From: Spirochaetaceae bacterium
Lineage (GTDB): Bacteria > Spirochaetota > Spirochaetia > Treponematales > Treponemataceae
DNA: 6,495 nt
NCBI GenBank assembly: GCA_031271875.1
Contig: JAISVD010000184.1
Span: 1 to 6,495, forward strand
Direction: 5' to 3'
Shown here: piece after piece, positions 1 to 5,448 of the stretch
Layout: the number at the start of each line of letters is the position of its first letter
Numbering within the stretch: the stretch's first letter is position 1
Notes under the pieces: model-generated
Seen by the model: the letters and a program-made list of their open reading frames with translations, nothing else
Database searches by the model: none
Told to the model about the DNA's origin: nothing
Made by a program: the position numbers and the translations under genes

Positions 1-997
1 CGATCAAACCGAGATAGTATGCCGCCGTGTTATTTGCCGGTTCGAGTTCAAGTACTTCGGTGAAAGCCGTTGCCGCGTCGCTGTATCTGCTTTGGGAGTA
101 GGAATCCATTCCGCTCCGGAGTATTTCAGAAGGGGTATGAAGTCCCGCCGCATAACGGGCGAAGTCCTCATTGAGCGCCTCCCATGAACTCCATTTGCCG
201 ATATATGAGGTGAAGATTTCGATGTTCTGTTTTTCGTCGGCAGAGGTATAGGTGCCGTTTCCCCTGAGCCGCAGTTCTGCCACGCATTCGGGGAGGAGCC
301 GTTTGAGTATCGGATGAGAGGTCGCTTCAAAGTAGCTTATCAGGAGCCACGCCTGAGGGTACAGCGCAGACGCGGGATAATCGTTTTTTAAGGCATTCAT
401 AATCTGCTGCGGGGACAGAGCTGTTTCTTTTGAGGCGAGTAATTTCTTTGCCTGGGATAGCCAGGGGTTGATTTTGCTTGCCGGTGAGAATCCGTGCTCC
501 TTTGACCAGGAGAAGTTTTCAGCGTAGAGCGAGAAGCCTCCCAACAGCCATGCCGGAGGTTCTTTTACGTAGCTGTACAGATACTGGACAAAAAGATGAC
601 GGGCTATATCGGCCTGGGGGGTTCCGGTTATGAAAATGACCTCGGATTTTTCTGGACGGTTGTATTTGAGGAATGTGGAACCTCCCTGTTCCGGGGTTTT
701 TCCTGTTTTTTCTATAAGATAGGCGGTGAACTCCTGTATGGTGTCACAGATGCGTACTATGTAGAGAAATCCCGGCCCCTGATCATTAAAATGAAAGATG
801 CTGTTGAAGGCATCATAATAACTGTTGAGCATGGTAACCGTGTCAACAGGATCGGCGGTGCTGTTGCCGTAGTACAGTACATATTTTCCCGAAATCGTCT
901 GTTTCCCCGCTCCCTGTGCGGACAGCGCCGCGCCGGAGGTTATGAAAAAAATACCTGCTACGAAAACAGCCGCGGAAATAATTTTTTTCCCCTGCAT
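1..997 (-). CDS. Exported TPR protein with degenerate peptidase-like domain (3' end off window)
   Basis: The first 332 codons are visible; the gene runs off the left edge. The ATG at 997 is chosen because AAGGAG lies 6 bases upstream and a signal peptide follows at once: basic MQGKK, a hydrophobic stretch at about 6-25, and an ALSA cleavage site near residue 27. The product is therefore probably exported to the periplasm or beyond. Residues about 130-160 read ARHLFVQYLYSYVK, then PPAWLLGGFSLYAE. This spacing resembles the HExxH...WLxEG core of gluzincin (peptidase MA-like) metalloproteases. The first His (H134) is present, but the Glu and second His are L135 and Q138, and the Glu of the EG motif is G153, so catalysis is unlikely. 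Residues about 297-332 look like a tetratricopeptide repeat (SYSQSRYSDAATAFTEVLEL), a protein-binding helix pair; more repeats may follow. I see the motifs directly; the fold is inferred. It is last in the minus-strand gene row and may be an envelope scaffold protein. Confidence 0.85.
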   Translation of the reverse strand, partial: MQGKKIISAAVFVAGIFFITSGAALSAQGAGKQTISGKYVLYYGNSTADPVDTVTMLNSYYDAFNSIFHFNDQGPGFLYIVRICDTIQEFTAYLIEKTGKTPEQGGSTFLKYNRPEKSEVIFITGTPQADIARHLFVQYLYSYVKEPPAWLLGGFSLYAENFSWSKEHGFSPASKINPWLSQAKKLLASKETALSPQQIMNALKNDYPASALYPQAWLLISYFEATSHPILKRLLPECVAELRLRGNGTYTSADEKQNIEIFTSYIGKWSSWEALNEDFARYAAGLHTPSEILRSGMDSYSQSRYSDAATAFTEVLELEPANNTAAYYLGLI

Positions 998-1003
998 TAT
1001 ACA

Positions 1004-1009
1004 CTCCTT
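1004..1009 (-). promoter_or_regulatory. Strong Shine-Dalgarno site for the gene starting at 997
   Basis: The minus strand reads AAGGAG, then TGTATA, then ATG. A six-base match at 6-base spacing fixes the start at 997. Confidence 0.85.
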
Positions 1010-1014
1010 GATAT

Positions 1015-1050
1015 TTATCCGTCCATCGGAAGCTGAAAGGGCAAAGGCAT
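1015..1050 (-). other. Possible 11-codon leader ORF upstream of the TPR gene
   Basis: A second AAGGAG (1061-1066) lies 10 bases upstream of an ATG at 1050. This opens a short frame, MPLPFQLPMDG, ending in TAA at 1015, 17 bases before the ATG at 997. Translation through it could feed ribosomes to the next start. The same AAGGAG is also 2 bases from another ATG (1058), whose frame is only a shadow of the TPR gene. I see no run of regulatory codons as in classic attenuators, so this may be chance. Confidence 0.25.
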
Positions 1051-1102
1051 TGCAGCATTGCTCCTTATATTTTCGTCCGTTTCCCAAAGTATTTTTACGG
1101 TA

Positions 1103-1984
1103 TTATCCGTCTATTTTACTGGTCTGGGTAATTTTATCAATAATAATACTAACCTCTTCTATCAGGATTCCGGTGTACCGTTCAATGTTTTCAATTATAT
1201 ACTGCTGCATGTTGTATATCTTTCCGGTCAGCTGGGTGCCGAAGGGAACATCGATTACTATGATAAGACGGTATCCCCTGTCGTTGGTTTTTATCGTCAG
1301 CTTCTTTATATGTATCTTGTTGTCAAATTCTGAGACACAATGGATGACCATCTGGGAGAGCGCGGCTTCGGATATGCTGATGCGGCCTTTTTTTGAAAAT
1401 TCCGGGCGGACCACTGATTTTTCATATATCTTCGAGTTCTTGTTTCCGATGGGGTTTTTGTCCTTTTTTCTGAAAACCCGGACGACATTATAGAATATTT
1501 TAGGGTAACTGCGTTTGATTTCGATGGCGGGTACGGGAATGACATGTTTTCCTTCGATGTGGCGTGAGCGGATGGCTTTCTCTATCTCCTCCTGAGACGC
1601 GATATCTTCTATTTTGATGATTTTATAGGGCTGCGGAAGCTGGAGTCTCGCGGCGATCTTCTGTACCATCTTCTCCGACGTTCCGAGGATGAGTATTTTC
1701 TTGCATCCCGTTGATTGAAGGGCCTTTGCCACTTCATCCCTGTGTACCTTGTCGTCAAAGACCGCTACCCGGACGGCGGCAAGAAATGTCTGCTCCCTCT
1801 TTGCCGAATGACCTGCGAGGATTTTGTCGTCCTTTATGAGGAGCCCGTCGTCTATGATGATATCTATATCATATTTCTGGGCAAGCAGCTTCGCGCGGAA
1901 ACTTTTTCCCGTGCCGCTTCCTCCGACAAGGGCAAAAACCTTTACGCCCTTGAAAAACCAGTATAAATCATGAATACTCTTCAT
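1103..1984 (-). CDS. P-loop NTPase fused to Asp23/Gls24-like C-terminal domain
   Basis: The 293-residue product has no signal peptide or membrane segment, so it is probably cytoplasmic. Residues 21-28 form a textbook Walker A motif, GGSGTGKS, directly after a hydrophobic strand (VKVFALV). DIIIDDGLLI at 41-50 is a plausible Walker B or nucleotide-kinase-like acidic motif. Further likely core elements are HRDEV (81-85), KILILGTSEKMV (96-107) and EGKHVIPVPAIEIK (144-157). A basic linker (about 170-200) leads to a second domain at about 201-285. Its pattern, with VPFG at 246-249, a Gln at 260, TGI at 271-273 and a final hydrophobic strand, matches the Asp23/Gls24 (alkaline shock, DUF322) family. 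NTP binding is strongly indicated; the substrate is unknown. The start at 1984 lies 19 bases after the stop of the pseudouridine synthase gene and lacks a good ribosome binding site. A TAG ten codons upstream in frame rules out a much longer protein, so coupled translation is likely. Confidence 0.88.
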   Translation of the reverse strand: MKSIHDLYWFFKGVKVFALVGGSGTGKSFRAKLLAQKYDIDIIIDDGLLIKDDKILAGHSAKREQTFLAAVRVAVFDDKVHRDEVAKALQSTGCKKILILGTSEKMVQKIAARLQLPQPYKIIKIEDIASQEEIEKAIRSRHIEGKHVIPVPAIEIKRSYPKIFYNVVRVFRKKDKNPIGNKNSKIYEKSVVRPEFSKKGRISISEAALSQMVIHCVSEFDNKIHIKKLTIKTNDRGYRLIIVIDVPFGTQLTGKIYNMQQYIIENIERYTGILIEEVSIIIDKITQTSKIDG

Positions 1985-2003
1985 TCTGTGTCTATTATAT
2001 GGT

Positions 2004-3065
2004 CTATTCCCCTATTCTATCAAGCGTATCTTTTGGAAAGTTGTTTTTCAGAAAGGATAAAAAAAGCGGCGGCAGCGGCGCTTCCAACACTTCCGGCAGA
2101 CCTGCGGGATTGTCAGGGGGGATTTCGAGTCTTCCGGCGTGAAGAAAAAAACGCTCCCCGGCTCCGGCTGTGCTTCCGTTTTTGTAACCAGAATGGTAAG
2201 CTCTGTCCCCAAGGAGCGGGAATCCCCGGGCAGCGCTCTGGAGCCTGATCTGGTGGGTACGGCCCGTCAGTATGCGATATCGGACAAGAGTTATCGGCGT
2301 TCCCTCCGCAGTAGCGCCGTGGAGGAGGGGAGACGCTTCGGTAACAGCGGTCTTTCCGCCGCCGATGGCCGCTGTGACGAATCCCGGTCCGTTTTTTTCA
2401 GTTTTGTATGTGTTGTCTTCCCAGAGCTCTGTCCCTCTCAGGCATCCCTCGGCAATGCCAAGATAGTATTTTGCCAGCAGGTGCTCCGCCAGGGCGGCGG
2501 AAAACCAGCGGGCCCCTGAAAGGCTGGCGGAGAAAACGAGTATGCCGCTTGTACCCCGGTCGAGCCGGTGGAGCGGTCCGGGAGTGAACGAGAGAGAACC
2601 ATCAGGGGGCGGAAAACGGGCGAGAACCATGTCGGTCACGGAAAAACCGCCGCGGTACGAAGTTCCGCAACGGCACGAAGTTCCGCCGCGGCATGAAGTT
2701 CCGAAACGGTACGAAGTTCCGCCTCCGTGCACGGGAATCCCCGCCGGTTTGTTGACCGCGATAATGTGTTCGTTTGCGAAGATGACCTCCGGTTCGGGAA
2801 GGTTTTGTATCTGTGCCTTTCCGGGAGTCCGTTCTGCGGGACCCGACGCAACCGCAGGTTCAGCGATCCCCGTATCGATATACACCCTGTCCCCCGGCCG
2901 TATTCGGTAGGATTGGGCTGTTTTTTCCCCGTTTATCCGTATGAGTCCCCGCCGCAGATAGCGGTAGAGCGCGGACAGCGGAATGCCGGGAAGGAATTTC
3001 CGTATCACCCGGTCAAGCCTGCGGTCAATATCGTTTTCACCTGTTTCATGGATAGTGAATGGCAT
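2004..3065 (-). CDS. RluC-like (RluA family) 23S rRNA pseudouridine synthase with S4 domain
   Basis: This 353-residue enzyme would convert specific uridines in RNA, most likely 23S rRNA, to pseudouridine in the cytoplasm. An S4 RNA-binding domain spans about 11-63 (RRLDRVIRKFLP, then SALYRYLRRGLIRINGEK). The catalytic domain begins with EVIFANEHIIAVNKPAGIPVHGG (in part 93-115). The signature HRLDRGTSGIL at 166-176 contains the catalytic aspartate D169. TGRTHQIRLQ (267-276) and LLGDRAY (284-290) are the other family motifs. The S4 spacing and the NKPAG-x-x-VHGG motif resemble E. coli RluC more than RluA; the exact target cannot be read from sequence. Oddly, four copies of a hexapeptide xGTS(Y/C)R fill residues 115-138, between VHGG and FSVTDMVLARF, which makes the protein longer than E. 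coli RluC. The ATG at 3065 has no good Shine-Dalgarno site. The stop lies 19 bases before the NTPase start, so the two are probably one transcript. Confidence 0.93.
   Translation of the reverse strand: MPFTIHETGENDIDRRLDRVIRKFLPGIPLSALYRYLRRGLIRINGEKTAQSYRIRPGDRVYIDTGIAEPAVASGPAERTPGKAQIQNLPEPEVIFANEHIIAVNKPAGIPVHGGGTSYRFGTSCRGGTSCRCGTSYRGGFSVTDMVLARFPPPDGSLSFTPGPLHRLDRGTSGILVFSASLSGARWFSAALAEHLLAKYYLGIAEGCLRGTELWEDNTYKTEKNGPGFVTAAIGGGKTAVTEASPLLHGATAEGTPITLVRYRILTGRTHQIRLQSAARGFPLLGDRAYHSGYKNGSTAGAGERFFLHAGRLEIPPDNPAGLPEVLEAPLPPLFLSFLKNNFPKDTLDRIGE
2653..2724 (-). repeat. 18-bp tandem repeat, four copies, inside the pseudouridine synthase gene
   Basis: On the plus strand the unit is cggtacgaagttccg plus three variable bases (caa, ccg, aaa, cct), starting at 2653, 2671, 2689 and 2707. 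Only the sixth-from-left region (tac/cac/cat) and the last codon-sized triplet vary. A partial fifth unit (gaaaaaccgccg, 2641-2652) adjoins it. Translated on the minus strand, the units give GGTSYR, FGTSCR, GGTSCR and CGTSYR, then the partial GGFS. The unit is a multiple of three, so copy-number changes would keep the frame. Confidence 0.93.
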
Positions 3066-3075
3066 CTTACGTTGA

Positions 3076-3104
3076 ACTATAGCCTATGCAGTCTTTCTGA
3101 TAAA
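3076..3104 (-). promoter_or_regulatory. Candidate promoter for the pseudouridine synthase gene
   Basis: On the minus strand TTTATC (3099-3104) and TATAGT (3076-3081) are separated by 17 bases. The -10 matches the consensus at five of six positions, the -35 at only three. Transcription would begin within a few bases of the ATG at 3065, giving a nearly leaderless message, which fits the missing ribosome binding site. A perfect TATAAT at 3122-3127 on the same strand lacks a good -35 and is the alternative. Confidence 0.3.
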
Positions 3105-3121
3105 GGGCTCAGAACAAAGGT

Positions 3122-3127
3122 ATTATA
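3122..3127 (-). promoter_or_regulatory. Isolated perfect -10 box (TATAAT)
   Basis: The minus strand reads ACGTATAATACC in the gap between the membrane-protein and pseudouridine synthase genes. No -35 close to TTGACA occurs at 16-18 bases, and there is no TGn extension. If used, it would give a leader of roughly 50 bases before the ATG at 3065. Confidence 0.25.
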
Positions 3128-3178
3128 CGTAACAGTTGAGTTCCTCTTTTTTAATCCCTTTACCCTTTGAAAAAGACG

Positions 3179-5359
3179 TTATCTGATATCCGCCGTTTCC
3201 CGTCCCGGAAAATGAAAAAGCCGCTCCTCTTTATACAAAAAATCCTGTTTTACCGTATCCTCCCCCTCCACCGCGGTAACCAATACCCTGTCAGGATTCT
3301 CCAGCGAGTGGAGGACAACGCTTACATAGATATCCGCCTCTCCCTCTGTGGTAAACTCAATAGTCAGCGGCAGCGGCGGTTTTTCCTCAAGGGTGAATTC
3401 GCCGATATTTCCCGTTCCCCGGACAATAAAGGGATAGTTTGCATCGAATATGGCGTACCCCGCTTCCCGGTAAACGGTAACGTTGATACGCAGCGGTATC
3501 AGCTCCGAATTGATCTCCAACGCCACCCGTTTCCTGTCGAGGAAGGAATTCTCCGAGGTTGTAACCGAAAGTCGCCGCTCCCCGCCGGAGATGTCTTCGG
3601 CGGGGACGGGAACTTTCATGTGCATATCGGCGGTCATCTCCGTCCGGTTCTCCCCGGCAGCTACTTGAAGGGTTCTTCCTCCGGGGACGGGAATAACAAG
3701 AAAGATATTCGCTTCCGTCTGCATATTCACGGAAGTTATCCGCTGTTCCGAAACAGCTATCTGTTGGGGAGACCTTTCGGTGAATTGGGGCAGCATAAAC
3801 AGAGCCGTAACAAGGGCTGCGGATATTCCGATAAAAAGAACAGGAAAAACCGGGACTCTGACGATCCGTTTTCTGCCGAAACGGCCTGTTTTTACCAGCA
3901 GCCTGATTATGAAAAGCTCTATCGGTATCAGTATAAACGAGATGGCGGCATTTTCGGCGAGGGAACCCGCGAAAAGGGACTCCAGCGCGTAGATATTTCC
4001 CGCCCGGAGCGCCTCATTCCCGAAAAACAGGAACGGTATGAGCATAGCCGTCCCCACGAGGAGGATGGAAACGAAGCTCCTCACTTTACTGAACAGCAGG
4101 GAAAGAATATATTCCGCCACAAAAAGTATAACCAGAGAGAAGTCCATGATAGTGAACACAAGGATATTCATGAGGCAGGTGATATTTACGAGAAATCCGT
4201 ATATATAGCTGTCCCGGGGAAACCGGAAAAACCGCTGTATCAGCATAACCAACGTAAATATCAGATAGGTAATTGCTCCTTTAAGGGCAAAGGCGAGGTA
4301 GGGATACTGCCGCCAGCCGTCGGCGGTTCCGTATCTTACGGAAAAGAACCTGAACGTCAGCTCCTGCCCCAGATAAAGGGAGAGGCAGTTTATCAGAAAG
4401 ATCACAGGAATAAGATACCACGTTCTTTTGAAGTCGTTCCGGTAATCGTACTGTTTGATACCAAAAATAAAGGAGAACATGAATAATATAAAAAAGGTGA
4501 TCCCCGTCACCAGAATCATCAGAAGTATCAGAATACGCTCATGGACAAAAAAGTATCGGCTCCCGAGCCTGAAAAAACTGTAATGCCGGTCCCACTCTCT
4601 GCTCCTGTCCGGATAGTAGCGCCGCATCTGCTCCTTCAGAAAAGCGCTCGTCTTGACGCCTTCGGGAAGTGATTCCCCGGAGGGGAGCCGCACCTCTATC
4701 GCCGGAATATCTCCGGTAAAAAAAGCGTCCAGGATCGGGTTATCCGCCATCCATCCTATTCTGAAGAGGGAGAGAAACGCTGTTTCCATGACCCAGGGGA
4801 TACCCGCCGAATCAAGGGCGGCAATGGTATCCTGCAGCAGCCAGGGCGGGGAGAGTCTGTTACGGGAGCCTGTCCGTATGAACGCCGCCTCCCCTTTGAG
4901 CGGCCGCTCCCCGTTCGCCGGTAAAACCCGGATTACTGCGGCGGGAACGGTCGAGTCAACCGATTCGATAAAGGTCACGATCCCCTCCGATACCTGAGAG
5001 GTGACGCTCTCCACAGTAAATACAATCTCGACCCGGTATTCCGGCGGTTCTGCCCGGAGATACTCCCCAAACTCTATAAACGCACGGAGCAGCTCCTCAT
5101 CGTCCAGTGCATTCTGCCCCGTCTCGAAATAGAGCGCCTCCGGGGCGGTCTCCGGCCCGAAGGACAATATGATATTATATGGAAAAAGAAGTGATAATGT
5201 ACCTGACAGTACTTCCCTTTTTGGAGAAAATCCATTATTCTGTAACATAACATAAAGTTCATGTGAAGAGAGGGCTGACAGACAAGGTTCTGTCAGGAAA
5301 AGCGCTAATAAAGAGAGTAATCGGATCGCGGTGCGTTTATACATACTATAAAAGAGCAT
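3179..5359 (-). CDS. Polytopic membrane protein with large N- and C-terminal extracytoplasmic domains
   Basis: I do not recognise this 726-residue protein by name. An N-terminal signal sequence (MYKRTAIRLLSLLALFL, ending near CLSA at 26-29) is followed by a soluble region of about 240 residues, presumably outside the membrane. About eight hydrophobic segments follow, near 275-300, 314-332, 354-376, 384-406, 407-424, 427-446, 470-489 and 503-523. The C-terminal 200 residues (about 525-726) are soluble and look strand-rich. The N-terminal domain faintly recalls the M28 aminopeptidase fold: a strand at 62-68, ALDDEELLRAFIEFGEYL at 84-101, a strand VEIVFTVE at 110-117, and FFTGDIPAIEV at 213-223. 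The usual metal ligands are not evident, so it is probably not a peptidase. There are two in-frame ATGs, at 5359 and 5344, neither with a Shine-Dalgarno site. I report the longer frame, but 5344 places the basic MYKR directly before the hydrophobic core and may be the true start. It opens the minus-strand row, divergent from the gene at 5449. Confidence 0.88.
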   Translation of the reverse strand: MLFYSMYKRTAIRLLSLLALFLTEPCLSALSSHELYVMLQNNGFSPKREVLSGTLSLLFPYNIILSFGPETAPEALYFETGQNALDDEELLRAFIEFGEYLRAEPPEYRVEIVFTVESVTSQVSEGIVTFIESVDSTVPAAVIRVLPANGERPLKGEAAFIRTGSRNRLSPPWLLQDTIAALDSAGIPWVMETAFLSLFRIGWMADNPILDAFFTGDIPAIEVRLPSGESLPEGVKTSAFLKEQMRRYYPDRSREWDRHYSFFRLGSRYFFVHERILILLMILVTGITFFILFMFSFIFGIKQYDYRNDFKRTWYLIPVIFLINCLSLYLGQELTFRFFSVRYGTADGWRQYPYLAFALKGAITYLIFTLVMLIQRFFRFPRDSYIYGFLVNITCLMNILVFTIMDFSLVILFVAEYILSLLFSKVRSFVSILLVGTAMLIPFLFFGNEALRAGNIYALESLFAGSLAENAAISFILIPIELFIIRLLVKTGRFGRKRIVRVPVFPVLFIGISAALVTALFMLPQFTERSPQQIAVSEQRITSVNMQTEANIFLVIPVPGGRTLQVAAGENRTEMTADMHMKVPVPAEDISGGERRLSVTTSENSFLDRKRVALEINSELIPLRINVTVYREAGYAIFDANYPFIVRGTGNIGEFTLEEKPPLPLTIEFTTEGEADIYVSVVLHSLENPDRVLVTAVEGEDTVKQDFLYKEERLFHFPGRETADIR

Positions 5360-5383
5360 AGGTGTATATATTTATTGCGTCAA
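5355..5383 (-). promoter_or_regulatory. Candidate promoter for the membrane-protein gene
   Basis: The minus strand has TTGACG (5378-5383), a 17-base spacer, and TATGCT (5355-5360). The -10 covers the first ATG (5357-5359), so if this promoter is used translation must start at 5344 from a very short leader. The competing pair is TTGAAA (5389-5394) and TATATA (5365-5370) with an 18-base spacer, which would start transcription close to the ATG at 5359. Confidence 0.4.
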
Positions 5384-5408
5384 GATGTTTTCAAATAGGA
5401 ATATATAC
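5364..5408. repeat. 9-bp inverted repeat spanning the divergent promoter region
   Basis: GTATATATT (5364-5372) and AATATATAC (5400-5408) are exact reverse complements, 27 bases apart. With the adjacent dyad, the six-base word GTATAT or its complement ATATAC occurs four times, at 5364-5369, 5403-5408, 5410-5415 and 5426-5431. The low complexity of the region raises the chance of coincidence. Confidence 0.4.
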
Positions 5409-5416
5409 GATATACT
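5388..5416 (+). promoter_or_regulatory. Candidate promoter for the rightward gene at 5449
   Basis: TTTTCA (5388-5393, four of six matches) and TATACT (5411-5416, five of six matches) are 17 bases apart. Transcription would begin near 5423, leaving about 25 bases of leader that include the ribosome binding site. The -10 forms part of the left arm of the dyad at 5409-5432. Confidence 0.45.
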
Positions 5417-5432
5417 ATTAGTACAGTATATC
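5409..5432. promoter_or_regulatory. Operator-like 8-bp inverted repeat over the -10 and start region
   Basis: GATATACT (5409-5416) and AGTATATC (5425-5432) are exact reverse complements, separated by the 8 bases ATTAGTAC. The left arm contains the candidate -10 box of the rightward promoter, a typical place for a repressor to bind. The arms are AT-rich, so an RNA hairpin here would be weak and a DNA-level operator is the better reading. No regulator gene is visible in the window. Confidence 0.45.
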
Positions 5433-5439
5433 AAATTTT

Positions 5440-5445
5440 GGAGGG
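5440..5445 (+). promoter_or_regulatory. Ribosome binding site for the gene at 5449
   Basis: GGAGGG ends three bases before the ATG at 5449 (GGAGGGAGAATG). It is a strong match at slightly short spacing and decides the start, as no other ATG in this frame lies nearby. Confidence 0.8.
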
Positions 5446-5448
5446 AGA

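Noticed and set aside
596..1036. 146-codon plus-strand open frame
   Set aside because: It is the codon-aligned antisense of the TPR gene, which has a strong ribosome binding site and signal peptide.
843..1058. 71-codon minus-strand frame preceded by AAGGAG
   Set aside because: The AAGGAG is only 2 bases from its ATG, and the frame continues out of phase through the signal peptide of the TPR gene. The translation shows no recognisable features.
998..1102. Promoter or terminator between the NTPase and TPR genes
   Set aside because: No -35/-10 pair with sensible spacing and no stable stem with a T run could be found. Only the two AAGGAG sites stand out.
2641..2724. Direct repeats as a CRISPR array
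   Set aside because: The units are 18 bp with no unique spacers, lie in frame inside a pseudouridine synthase gene and encode a hexapeptide repeat.
3066..3178. Intrinsic terminator after the membrane-protein gene
   Set aside because: The T- and A-rich runs here (for example near 3138-3142) are not preceded by a G+C-rich hairpin. Only short AAAGGG direct repeats are seen.
3167..4486. Long 439-codon open frame on the plus strand, antisense to the membrane-protein gene
   Set aside because: It lies wholly opposite a frame with a clear signal peptide and membrane helices. Its translation is a charge-rich, low-order mix with no domain or motif, and it has no ribosome binding site fit for use.
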